Program-made: the position numbers and the translations under genes
Shown here: piece after piece, positions 1 to 7,111 of the stretch
Numbering within the stretch: the stretch's first letter is position 1
Layout of the letters: each line of letters opens with the position of its first letter
The notes under the pieces: model-generated
Database searches by the model: none
The model's input: only the letters and a program-made list of their open reading frames with translations
Told to the model about the DNA's origin: nothing
Assembly (NCBI RefSeq): GCF_000423765.1
Contig: NZ_AUIP01000018.1
Span: 1-57,748 of the forward strand
DNA from: Streptococcus porci DSM 23759
GTDB taxonomy: Bacteria; Bacillota; Bacilli; Lactobacillales; Streptococcaceae
Reading direction: 5' to 3'
Length of the DNA stretch: 57,748 bases

Positions 1-68
1 CGTAGTGTAGCGGTTATCACGTCGCCCTGTCACGGCGAAGATCGCGGGTTCGATTCCCGTCGGGACCG
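1..68 (+). tRNA. tRNA-Asp (GTC), 5' end cut off
   Basis: Cloverleaf with anticodon GTC and T-loop GGTTCGATTCC. The acceptor 3' strand CGGGACC needs about five more 5' bases, which lie outside the window. First of eleven tandem tRNA genes. Confidence 0.93.
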
Positions 69-87
69 TCAATCGAGGGATTGGAGA

Positions 88-160
88 GACTCGTTAGCTC
101 AGTTGGTAGAGCATTTGACTTTTAATCAAAGGGTCGCTGGTTCGAGCCCAGCACGGGTCA
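88..160 (+). tRNA. tRNA-Lys (TTT)
   Basis: Acceptor GACTCGT pairs with ACGGGTC, discriminator A. The anticodon loop reads CTTTTAA. CCA is not encoded. Confidence 0.95.
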
Positions 161-165
161 TAGAT

Positions 166-247
166 GCGGGTTTGGCGGAATTGGCAGACGCACCAGATTT
201 AGGATCTGGCGCCGAAGGGCGTGGGGGTTCAAGTCCCTTAACCCGCA
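166..247 (+). tRNA. tRNA-Leu (TAG)
   Basis: Class II tRNA with a long variable arm. Acceptor GCGGGTT pairs with AACCCGC and the anticodon is TAG. Confidence 0.95.
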
Positions 248-258
248 TAGGAAGATAG

Positions 259-331
259 GCCGGCTTAGCTCAGTTGGTAGAGCATCTGATTTGTAATCAG
301 AGGGTCGCGTGTTCAAGTCATGTAGCCGGCA
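259..331 (+). tRNA. tRNA-Thr (TGT)
   Basis: Acceptor GCCGGCT pairs with AGCCGGC; anticodon TGT; discriminator A. Confidence 0.95.
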
Positions 332-343
332 TTTAAGTGATAT

Positions 344-415
344 GCGAATGTAGTTCAGTGGTAGAACACCACCTTGCCAAGGTGGGGGTCGCGGGTTCGA
401 ATCCCGTCATTCGCT
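344..415 (+). tRNA. tRNA-Gly (GCC)
   Basis: Acceptor GCGAATG pairs with CATTCGC; anticodon GCC in CTTGCCAAG; discriminator T. Confidence 0.95.
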
Positions 416-421
416 TGAGGC

Positions 422-507
422 GCCGGGGTGGCGGAACTGGCAGACGCACAGGACTTAAAATCCTGCGAAGGGTAACTTTCGTACCGGTTCGATTCCGGTC
501 CTCGGCA
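422..507 (+). tRNA. tRNA-Leu (TAA)
   Basis: Class II tRNA. Acceptor GCCGGGG pairs with CCTCGGC through one G-T wobble; anticodon TAA; long variable arm. Confidence 0.94.
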
Positions 508-512
508 GAAAT

Positions 513-593
513 GGAAAGATAGCGAAGAGGCTAAACGCGGCGGACTGTAAATCCGCTCCTTCGGGTTCGGGGGTTCGAATCCCTCTCTTTCCA
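513..593 (+). tRNA. tRNA-Tyr (GTA)
   Basis: Class II tRNA. Acceptor GGAAAGA pairs with TCTTTCC; anticodon GTA in CTGTAAA; variable arm CTCCTTCGGG. Confidence 0.95.
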
Positions 594-597
594 TCAT

Positions 598-668
598 ACG
601 GGCATAGTTTAAAGGTAGAACTAAGGTCTCCAAAACCTTCAGTGTGGGTTCAATTCCTACTGCCCGTG
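598..668 (+). tRNA. tRNA-Trp (CCA)
   Basis: Acceptor ACGGGCA pairs with TGCCCGT; anticodon CCA in CTCCAAA; discriminator G. Confidence 0.94.
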
Positions 669-673
669 TTAAT

Positions 674-747
674 GGCGGATGTGGTGAAGTGGTTAACACA
701 TCAGATTGTGGCTCTGACATTCGGGGGTTCGATTCCCCTCATTCGCC
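674..747 (+). tRNA. tRNA-His (GTG)
   Basis: Acceptor GCGGATG pairs with CATTCGC, with the extra G(-1) typical of tRNA-His opposite discriminator C; anticodon GTG. Confidence 0.94.
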
Positions 748-757
748 TATTTATTAA

Positions 758-829
758 TGGGGTATAGCCAAGCGGTAAGGCAAGGGACTTTGACTCCCTC
801 ATGCGTTGGTTCGAATCCAGCTACCCCAG
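758..829 (+). tRNA. tRNA-Gln (TTG)
   Basis: Acceptor TGGGGTA pairs with TACCCCA; anticodon TTG in CTTTGAC; discriminator G. Confidence 0.94.
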
Positions 830-840
830 TTAAACTTTAA

Positions 841-924
841 GCCGGCGTGGCGGAATTGGCAGACGCGCTGGACTCAAAATCCAGTGTCCGCAAGGACGTG
901 CCGGTTCGACCCCGGCCGCCGGTA
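841..924 (+). tRNA. tRNA-Leu (CAA), integration target of the mobile element
   Basis: Class II tRNA with anticodon CAA. Acceptor GCCGGCG pairs with CGCCGGT. Its last 11 bases plus TAG recur at 10767-10780, so the element that follows integrated into this 3' end and restored the tRNA. Confidence 0.95.
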
Positions 925-927
925 TAG
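914..927 (+). repeat. Attachment site attL, 14-bp direct repeat
   Basis: GGCCGCCGGTATAG is identical to 10767-10780. It covers the 3' end of tRNA-Leu(CAA) and abuts the integrase end of the element, the usual geometry for tyrosine-recombinase elements in tRNA genes. Confidence 0.85.
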
Positions 928-937
928 TATAAGCATT

Positions 938-967
938 AGAAACGTTGATTTATCAGCGTTTCTTTTG
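938..967 (+). terminator. Terminator just inside the element, closing the tRNA operon
   Basis: GAAACGTTGA and TCAGCGTTTC form a 10-bp stem with loop TTTA, followed by TTTTGTTTTTT. It lies inside attL, so the element supplies it. The original chromosomal terminator appears displaced to about 10791-10820 and has a very similar stem. Confidence 0.75.
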
Positions 968-971
968 TTTT

Positions 972-990
972 TTGGTCAACTTTTGGTCAC
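972..990 (+). repeat. Putative integrase arm-type repeats, left end
   Basis: TTGGTCAAC and TTGGTCAC occur in tandem here. TTGGTCAACT and TGGTCAACT occur in tandem at the other end (10654-10675). Short repeats near both ends are the expected arm-type binding sites of an Arm-domain tyrosine integrase; the role is inferred. Confidence 0.5.
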
Positions 991-2138
991 TATTTATCAT
1001 TTTCAATTAAACTCTTTAATACTGAACGGACTTTATTGTTTTCTATTTCAGCTTTTTCTTTGATTAGATGTCCGTATGTTTCAGTTATTTCTTTTATATC
1101 TTTGTGACCCATAAGTTTTGAAACCGCCCAAATGTTCACGCCCATTGCTAACATAGTTGAACAATAGGTGTGCCTTAAACCTGTGCTTGTCATTGTACTT
1201 GGGTAAATTCTTAAGTCACTAAGCACCTGTTTTAAGTGTTTGTTGATGCCTGCATTAGTCACGATATTATAATGTAAATCTACGAAAATCATATTTTCAT
1301 CATTTGTGATTGTTCCATTTTCGATAAACACATCTTGTTCTTGTTTTAGTTTTTCAAGAACATTAAGTGTATCAGCATCAATAGGGATTCTTCTAATTGA
1401 ATCTTCTGTTTTAGCTTTGCTCCAACGCTGTCTAACTGTATCATACCGTCGATATGTTTTTATTTCAAATGTATCCCATAGCACACAGTCCCATGTTAGT
1501 CCTGCCACTTCACCTGCCCGTAGTCCAGTTTTTAGTTGGATTAGTAGTAAGTGAGGAACGATAGAACTAGTCATGTCTAAATTTTCTTCTAAGTAACTAA
1601 CCAGTTTTTGATATTCCTTAAAACTATGAATATACTTATCTTCTTTCCGTTTTTTAGGAGGACGACCAGATAAAATAACTCCTTCTGTAAAATCCTCGAT
1701 ATTGAGCTTATCACGTTTAGCAAAGATAATGACATTTCGGATTTCCGCATTCATTCTACTTACGTTATCACGACAATTTGTTTCAGCATATTTATTGATA
1801 AAAGCTTGATATTCACTAGCTTTTATCTGAATAGCTGGTTTATCTTCAAATTGTGCTTTGATGAATTTTCCACGTAACATATGCTTGTTTAGTGTTGTAT
1901 CAGCTTTACCAAGCGGTTTTACAGTCAGTTCTAGCCATTTTTCCCATAAGTCATAAAACGTAATGTTTTTATCTATGATTGCACCTTGCATTAATTTTAT
2001 TTCGATGCTAAGCGCTTCAATTTCGGCTTCACGTTTAGTTTTGAAGCCTGAATTTGATGCAATTACTTTTTTGTTCTTATCAAAGATACGGTAGTCCCAA
2101 GTTTTATTTTTACCTCTTTTTCTATATGAAATTGCCAT
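990..2138 (-). CDS. int: Tyrosine recombinase/integrase of the mobile element
   Basis: A 382-aa phage-type integrase predicted to integrate and excise the element at tRNA-Leu(CAA). The N-terminus (MAISYRKRGKNKTWDYRIFD) is an Arm DNA-binding segment with a Tn916/lambda-type fold, followed by a SAM-like core-binding region (about residues 60-160) and the catalytic domain. Visible catalytic elements are Arg in TGLRAGEVAGL, the LRHTYCS box, MGHKD, and the nucleophilic Tyr in ITETYGHL near the C-terminus. The first position of the HxxR box seems to be Thr (STGLRHT) rather than His. The gene ends about 65 bp from attL and reads toward it. Length is normal for the family. Confidence 0.93.
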   Translation of the reverse strand: MAISYRKRGKNKTWDYRIFDKNKKVIASNSGFKTKREAEIEALSIEIKLMQGAIIDKNITFYDLWEKWLELTVKPLGKADTTLNKHMLRGKFIKAQFEDKPAIQIKASEYQAFINKYAETNCRDNVSRMNAEIRNVIIFAKRDKLNIEDFTEGVILSGRPPKKRKEDKYIHSFKEYQKLVSYLEENLDMTSSIVPHLLLIQLKTGLRAGEVAGLTWDCVLWDTFEIKTYRRYDTVRQRWSKAKTEDSIRRIPIDADTLNVLEKLKQEQDVFIENGTITNDENMIFVDLHYNIVTNAGINKHLKQVLSDLRIYPSTMTSTGLRHTYCSTMLAMGVNIWAVSKLMGHKDIKEITETYGHLIKEKAEIENNKVRSVLKSLIENDK

Positions 2139-2189
2139 TGATTACCTCTTTCTAAAAGCGATAACCAAGATATTATCTTGGTTATCATA

Positions 2190-2528
2190 TCATAAATCAA
2201 AAATTTCTGCAAAATGTTCTTCAAAATATTTTTTGGTTTTACTTGCTAAAAAATAGTAACGTCCGCCTTGATTCTGAGGGTATTTCACAAAGCCATCAAA
2301 ATTTTGACCAATATCAATCTCTTTACGAATATTAGGTTTGTAGAGTACATTTTCAAGTAGCCATGGCCGGGAGACAGATAGCATTTCTAGAACATCTGAA
2401 AGGCTTAAATATCTGCCAATACTACTTTGTTTGACAAGTTCATCATATTCAGATTGGGGTACAATACAATAGTCTTCTGGTAGTGTAACGGTAATATTTG
2501 TTAAATCAATTTTAATCTCTCTCATCAT
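2190..2528 (-). CDS. DUF771-type protein, possible excisionase
   Basis: A 112-aa protein directly upstream of the integrase on the same strand. The middle (RYLSLSDVLEMLSVSRPWLLENVLY) reads as a helix-turn-helix, and the end (GRYYFLASKTKKYFEEHFAEIF) is typical of DUF771 proteins of streptococcal phages and integrative elements. The position suggests a recombination directionality factor, but that is inferred. Two adjacent ATG codons are possible starts; the first is used here. DUF771 membership is from memory of the family pattern. Confidence 0.7.
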   Translation of the reverse strand: MMREIKIDLTNITVTLPEDYCIVPQSEYDELVKQSSIGRYLSLSDVLEMLSVSRPWLLENVLYKPNIRKEIDIGQNFDGFVKYPQNQGGRYYFLASKTKKYFEEHFAEIFDL

Positions 2529-2591
2529 AAGTAGATTTTCCTTTCTTATTATGAGATAATAACAGTAGAGGTAGGCTACTGCTTATCTCGG

Positions 2592-3842
2592 CTACTTTGT
2601 AACATCACTCTTTTGTTTCTTGGTGGAATCTTTGGGAGTGATGTTATTTTTTTGATAAAAAATTTGAAAGGCATCTTCAAAGAAATCTTCAAAATTGAGT
2701 TTCTCAAGTTTCCCACCAAATTTATTTAGCCATATTCCTACATCTGTGTTTGGGGTGTAGTTGGCCTCATACTCTTGAATTAGCCTAATGATAAAGTGAT
2801 TACGGGCTTGTGTTCCCCATATCTCTTCAATTTTCTTTAGAAGAGGAAAGAACCCACTACCTTTCATCAAATAAGAAATGGTTGATAGAAGGTCATTGTT
2901 TCGGGAGTTTAAAGATTCGAGTGCTGGGAAGCTACCAAATCCTTCAAGTAAGTCACTAGTGAATGGCAACGGTTGACCAGTCTCTGAATCATGAAAACAA
3001 TACTTATCGACCATCTTATTTACAATGAGTTTGCTTAAATCTTTGGGGTTATCAATATCAAGAAGTAAGGCTAGTATTTGAATACTGTAAGTTCCCTTGT
3101 AAGAAGCTTCCATACGTAGCCAAGAATCAATGTACTTTGTTAAGTGCTGATAGCGACCTTTATTGTCTAATTGTTCTTGATACTTATTGTAAATACGTAG
3201 TAGGGCATTAACATTCTTTTTCTTACTACCTACATATACTGTTTGCGCCAAACCATTTACTTCTTGAGCGCTGATAGTAGAAACATTTTTACGCCCCTTG
3301 TGATTGGTAATGATATACCGTTTACTTTTCAGACCTTGGTAAAGGTCATTGACAGAAATGGGGAAATTGAAGTAATCAACTGCTAAATCTATTCTTGACA
3401 ATCGAAGTTCCCAGTAGTCTTCGTTAAGCAATTGAGCTATTTGCTGAATATCAACCGCTTTATTATAATACTCTTGATAAGAAGCTTTATAATGAGAAAA
3501 AGCTGAAGCAGAAAACTTAATGATAATGCCCATTGTAAAATTGGTCTCATGCCAAGCAATCGCGAAGTAATAAGGGAGATTCTGAAAGGTAAACCCATCT
3601 GTATAACCTGCTGGAGGTGTCTTTAGAGGAATACACTCTCCAAAGAGAGTAGGCAAAGATAGTTTCTCGGAAACTGTTTCTCCAATTGTTGTCGCAATTT
3701 GAGACCAATTATCAGGGTATTCTCCTACAGTTTCTTCAGTAGGTTTGATGACGAATGTCGCCTCATCAATACTAGTCAGGATCGCAGGTTTACGATTATT
3801 GTTTTTTTGGAGATACTCTTCAATTTCGTTTTTACAAAACAT
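2592..3842 (-). CDS. Rep_trans-type replication initiator / MobT-like relaxase
   Basis: A 416-aa protein with hallmarks of the rolling-circle Rep_trans family (Orf20 of Tn916, MobT relaxases): SRIDLAVDYF, then YVGSKKKNVNALLRIYNKYQE, the region that usually holds the catalytic Tyr. Such proteins nick an origin and start single-strand transfer or replication. No membrane segment is seen. AGAAGGA precedes the ATG. About 310 bp upstream on this strand is a hairpin-rich gap likely to contain its nicking site. With the FtsK/TcpA-like gene it resembles the mobilization module of streptococcal integrative mobilizable elements. Whether its main role is replication or transfer cannot be told from sequence. 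Confidence 0.8.
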   Translation of the reverse strand: MFCKNEIEEYLQKNNNRKPAILTSIDEATFVIKPTEETVGEYPDNWSQIATTIGETVSEKLSLPTLFGECIPLKTPPAGYTDGFTFQNLPYYFAIAWHETNFTMGIIIKFSASAFSHYKASYQEYYNKAVDIQQIAQLLNEDYWELRLSRIDLAVDYFNFPISVNDLYQGLKSKRYIITNHKGRKNVSTISAQEVNGLAQTVYVGSKKKNVNALLRIYNKYQEQLDNKGRYQHLTKYIDSWLRMEASYKGTYSIQILALLLDIDNPKDLSKLIVNKMVDKYCFHDSETGQPLPFTSDLLEGFGSFPALESLNSRNNDLLSTISYLMKGSGFFPLLKKIEEIWGTQARNHFIIRLIQEYEANYTPNTDVGIWLNKFGGKLEKLNFEDFFEDAFQIFYQKNNITPKDSTKKQKSDVTK

Positions 3843-4155
3843 AATTTACGTCCTTCTATCCGCCTACAAAGTGATAGTTAACATGGCGGTCATTATTGGT
3901 TTAGTTAACTATTGCTACTGAGTAGCGAAATTCCTATGCTTTTATTATCCCACTATTTCAGAGGATAATCACCCTAAGTTTTACTCAGTAAGAAAGTCTT
4001 GATTTGACAGTCTTTTGTAGTGGAAGTAAGCTCCTTCCCTAAAGTGGAATGTGTAAAGCAAAGAATTTAGAAAATAATGGAACGTGGGTTATTACAGTAC
4101 CCACGTCAGCCAGCTAAAGCTGGCGAGGCTGTAAGCCTAATCCTCCGCTTTGGGG
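3843..4155. other. Hairpin-rich gap, candidate nick site or origin
   Basis: 313 bp without a credible gene, between the FtsK-like and Rep genes. Inverted repeats: ATAGTTAAC/GTTAACTAT around 3874-3910, AACGTGGGT/ACCCACGT around 4081-4106, and GCCAGCT-AA-AGCTGGC around 4109-4124. Gaps next to Rep_trans genes commonly hold the nicking origin, so I propose oriT/ori here. No nick site was identified. Confidence 0.45.
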
Positions 4156-4899
4156 CTACGGGGCAACAGCCTCATCATCACGAAAATATTGTTCTGAACG
4201 TTGGACTGCTTCCAAAATCAAACTTTCGAGTGGAGGCATGTTATAGCTTGGAACAAGTATATGGCGACTATCTTGCCCATCTATCTTCAAGTATCCGACA
4301 CCTCTAGGATTGTTTCGCACAATATCATCTTTTTCATCAGAGAAGAGCATTGAAACCGTCTCTTTAGACAATTTACCCAGTGCAATCACTGTACCAATGG
4401 AATCGCGTGATAAGCCAAGACTAGCTTTGTGAGCATCTTGCTGGGAAATAATGACATAAATTGAAAAGGAGCGTCCTAGTTGGATAAGGCGAGTATAGTC
4501 TTTAATTGCTTGGTCGCGCTCTTTTTTATCGAGGCTATTTTGCCAAGCATTGAATTCATCAAAACAAATCACAACAAATTCCCTAGATTTATCAGTTCCT
4601 TTTTGGCGATTTTCAAGGATTTTTAATCCTAGACTAAGTAATTCTGACACCTCGTTAAATCGCTTAAATCCTTTGAATCCAATTAAAAAGGCAAAATCAG
4701 TATCAGCTTTGTAGTCGCCAATTAGGAACGTAGCTTCTGGGTATGTATAAGCAAAACGTGCCAAAAAGACTTTAGTTGCATAGGTCTTCCCAGACCCGCT
4801 GGAACCTACCAAAAGAGCGTGAGGTACACGCTCAACTGGTATATCCCAGAAGAAGTGATTTCCATCATCAAAAAGCTTTTTATCAAGAAAACATTTCAT
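4156..4899 (-). CDS. FtsK/TcpA-like DNA-translocase ATPase
   Basis: A 247-aa P-loop ATPase. Walker A is GSSGSGKT (about residues 32-39) and Walker B is FVVICFDEFN. A later block (RLIQLGRSFSIYVIISQQD) matches the FtsK/HerA/TcpA coupling-protein pattern. It is shorter than conjugative TcpA proteins and has no membrane segment of its own, but the next gene upstream encodes an N-terminally anchored protein that could supply the anchor. Likely couples relaxase-bound DNA to a transfer channel. GGAG precedes the start. Subfamily is uncertain. Confidence 0.8.
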   Translation of the reverse strand: MKCFLDKKLFDDGNHFFWDIPVERVPHALLVGSSGSGKTYATKVFLARFAYTYPEATFLIGDYKADTDFAFLIGFKGFKRFNEVSELLSLGLKILENRQKGTDKSREFVVICFDEFNAWQNSLDKKERDQAIKDYTRLIQLGRSFSIYVIISQQDAHKASLGLSRDSIGTVIALGKLSKETVSMLFSDEKDDIVRNNPRGVGYLKIDGQDSRHILVPSYNMPPLESLILEAVQRSEQYFRDDEAVAP

Positions 4900-4911
4900 C
4901 TGTTCACACTC

Positions 4912-5382
4912 CTAATTAGAACTATAGGAAAATTGAATTTCCAAATTGAGATAATACTGATTGTTATACCGTAACAGTTTTCCAAATTTGGGTGTGGCAT
5001 ATAGCTGCTTTCCTTTGTTAGACCAGCTTTCATATGTTGAAGATTCAGTCAGATATTTGCTAAACTGTGTTAAAAAGACTTGCTGGATATAGCTCTCTTC
5101 TTCATAAACAGGCTTCCTAGATAGCATAATAGGAAAACTAACAAGGTGAGAACGATTGTCATTGCTACTTTGCAAGAATCGAATGTAGCGACTATCAAAA
5201 AGAAGTTTTTGACCTGAAACAGTGGCACTTTCTTCAATTACTTGCTCAATATCTGCTGTGATTGTTGGGAAGTTTAACTGAAGTATTTGAGCCTGTTTCT
5301 GTTTTTCTTTAATCTCGCTAATTCTAAGAGCAAGATAAAGAAATCCAGCAAATAGGATAATGAACCAAGACACAATTGTCAT
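4912..5382 (-). CDS. Single-pass membrane protein of the mobilization module
   Basis: A 156-aa protein with one N-terminal membrane helix (about residues 3-19), a short charged coil (EIKEKQKQAQ) and a C-terminal part without motifs I recognise. It lies 12 bp upstream of the FtsK-like ATPase on the same strand, so they are probably co-transcribed. Split coupling proteins in which a small membrane subunit accompanies a soluble ATPase would fit, but this is inference from position only. Confidence 0.7.
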   Translation of the reverse strand: MTIVSWFIILFAGFLYLALRISEIKEKQKQAQILQLNFPTITADIEQVIEESATVSGQKLLFDSRYIRFLQSSNDNRSHLVSFPIMLSRKPVYEEESYIQQVFLTQFSKYLTESSTYESWSNKGKQLYATPKFGKLLRYNNQYYLNLEIQFSYSSN

Positions 5383-5426
5383 AAAAATTCCTTTCTAAGG
5401 ATAAGGGGAAATATTCCCCCTATCCA

Positions 5427-5723
5427 TTAAACCAACTCAATAAAAGCAGACTTAGCTTTTATTGAAAGCGCAGCACGATTCCCATTGATGTAAGAGTTGA
5501 TAGAAACATTTTCGAGAATGATTTCTACCTTCTCATCGAACAAAGAAGCAAAGTCAGAGACATTAACCGTATCAGCTTTGATATTTGTTTGATTGAATCG
5601 ACCATCTGGAGTTCGTACACCGATAGTTAATTGGGTTTGACCAGTGCTGAGACCAGAAGTGAAATCTTTTACTTCTGATGCACCGATTAAACGCCCTTGA
5701 ATTGTTACTTGTGTAGCTTCCAT
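5427..5723 (-). CDS. Small beta-rich protein, first gene of the mobilization operon
   Basis: A 98-aa protein without membrane segment or recognised motif. It has alternating hydrophobic strands (TQVTIQGRLIGASEV, TQLTIGVRTP, VEIILENVSINSYI), which could suit an OB-like or other beta-barrel fold. GGTGGC-type ribosome site before the ATG. It heads the minus-strand genes leading through the FtsK-like and Rep genes. I do not recognise the family. Confidence 0.65.
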   Translation of the reverse strand: MEATQVTIQGRLIGASEVKDFTSGLSTGQTQLTIGVRTPDGRFNQTNIKADTVNVSDFASLFDEKVEIILENVSINSYINGNRAALSIKAKSAFIELV

Positions 5724-5762
5724 GAGCCACCTCTTTTCTAACCCTTGTGGGTAAATAATGTT

Positions 5763-5782
5763 GTGTGATAGCTATCTCACAC
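5763..5782. promoter_or_regulatory. Palindrome upstream of the mobilization operon
   Basis: GTGTGATAGCTATCTCACAC is a near-perfect palindrome 40 bp upstream of the 5723 start, in the divergent gap with the gene at 5934. Probably an operator, perhaps for the element's XRE regulator. Confidence 0.4.
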
Positions 5783-5933
5783 TACGAGAATAACACATAA
5801 ACAATTCAGTATCTACCTAACGTCTAAGTACTGATGTAATAGGCTTTTTTCGCCTTCACTAACGTAATAAAAAGCACTTGAATTTGTTTGTCGGTTATGC
5901 TAAGCTAATGAAAAAATATGTGAGGAGCTATTT

Positions 5934-6581
5934 ATGTCTATAGATACGGTTGAACAACAAGAAAAATTATTACTGGCTTGTATAACTCTGAACTTTGTTG
6001 AAGATTTAGAGGAATTCAAGGAATTTCAAGAACTTTCAGCTGAAGAAAAAGGATACAAAGCAATATTAGAATACGTCGCTGATATGATTGATTCTGAAGT
6101 AGGTGTTAAAACACTAGAAAAAATCTTCCAAGGAAACCCTTCTACGCCCAAAACAGCTATTAGTGATAGAGCTTATAATGCTATCTTTGAAAATGAAATA
6201 TTTAGTGAATTAAGTGAAAAAATTTACGAAGGCATTCAAAACAATGATAAAGTAATAATGGACAGGGTTACGGACATTATTGAGCATCGAATTGAAAACA
6301 AAGAATTCCCTAAGATATTGGAGAAGATGAAGAAATCCAGTAATCGTCATTATGCTCTACCTATGTTATTACAAAATGAGCAACTATTAACGAATGTGCT
6401 TGATTACCTACCTCTAATCGAAAAGATTTTTGAGACTAAAGAAAACATTGAACTATTTTCTCAAGTAGCTGAACGATTGAAATTATTCAAGCTAGTAAAG
6501 GACTTGGAAGATTGGGATAATGTAGAAAATTTCATTAGGTCAGTTCAAGAACGAAATGGCTTTGACAACTACTTAGATTAG
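5934..6581 (+). CDS. Acidic alpha-helical protein, cargo gene of unknown function
   Basis: A 215-aa soluble protein rich in Glu, Asp, Lys and Leu, almost wholly helical by pattern, with no catalytic motif, signal peptide or membrane segment that I can see. GAGGAGC lies just before the ATG. It is the only plus-strand gene in the left half of the element and ends against a convergent XRE regulator, the typical position for accessory cargo. A defence or regulatory role is possible but nothing in the sequence shows it. Confidence 0.7.
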   Translation: MSIDTVEQQEKLLLACITLNFVEDLEEFKEFQELSAEEKGYKAILEYVADMIDSEVGVKTLEKIFQGNPSTPKTAISDRAYNAIFENEIFSELSEKIYEGIQNNDKVIMDRVTDIIEHRIENKEFPKILEKMKKSSNRHYALPMLLQNEQLLTNVLDYLPLIEKIFETKENIELFSQVAERLKLFKLVKDLEDWDNVENFIRSVQERNGFDNYLD

Positions 6582-6587
6582 AGCGTA

Positions 6588-6617
6588 CAAAAAAGCCAAG
6601 TCACGTTAAACTTGGCT
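6588..6617. terminator. Terminator between the cargo gene and the XRE regulator
   Basis: AGCCAAG(T) and (A)CTTGGCT flank a 10-nt loop. On the minus strand the stem is followed by TTTTTT, so it best serves the regulator gene. Confidence 0.6.
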
Positions 6618-6952
6618 CAATCTATCTGCTTTATAATATCTCTGAGAGCTTTGATTGTAGGCTCTCTTTTTTCTTTAGGAAGATTTTCAATATCTTCAAT
6701 GAGTTTAGTAAACTCTGTTTCTCTATCTTGTGTTTCTACATTAAAAAAGGTGTTGACATCAACTTCTAATGCCTGCATTATTTTCTCTATCGTATCTATT
6801 TTAACATTTAACTGTTTGCTTTCTAATCGGTAAATGTAGTTAAAACCAAGCTCGGCTTTTTCTGCTAAATATTCTTGTGTTAGTCCTTTTTCCAGTCTTA
6901 AATGTCTGATTTGTTTGGCTACAAACTCTTTTAAGCTATTATTCTTAGTCAT
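6617..6952 (-). CDS. XRE-family (Cro/CI) regulator of the element
   Basis: A 111-aa protein with an N-terminal helix-turn-helix of the XRE family (residues about 12-65: IRHLRLEKGLTQEYLAEKAE then YIYRLESKQLNVKIDTIEKI). The short C-terminal tail (TEFTKLIEDIENLPKEKREPTIKALRDIIK) resembles tails seen in other element-borne XRE proteins. It is transcribed divergently from the surface-protein gene across a 159-bp gap and probably represses itself and perhaps that gene; the operator was not identified. Confidence 0.85.
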   Translation of the reverse strand: MTKNNSLKEFVAKQIRHLRLEKGLTQEYLAEKAELGFNYIYRLESKQLNVKIDTIEKIMQALEVDVNTFFNVETQDRETEFTKLIEDIENLPKEKREPTIKALRDIIKQID

Positions 6953-7111
6953 TGCAATACCTCTCTACTATCATACAAGGTTATTCTCTGAGAGTTACCA
7001 CCTGTAAAAGACTGATTTCAAAACAAAAATAATATACAAAAGACTGTAAAATGTGGTAAAATACCAATGAAACAGTCTTTTAAGATAGTTAATCAAAAAG
7101 GAGTTTATATT

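Noticed and set aside
355..720. Reading frame of 121 codons on the minus strand across the tRNA cluster
   Set aside because: It runs through six perfect tRNA genes; an artefact of their GC-rich repeats.
4077..4307. 76-codon plus-strand frame overlapping the FtsK-like gene end
   Set aside because: Begins in the hairpin-rich gap and runs antisense into a clear gene.
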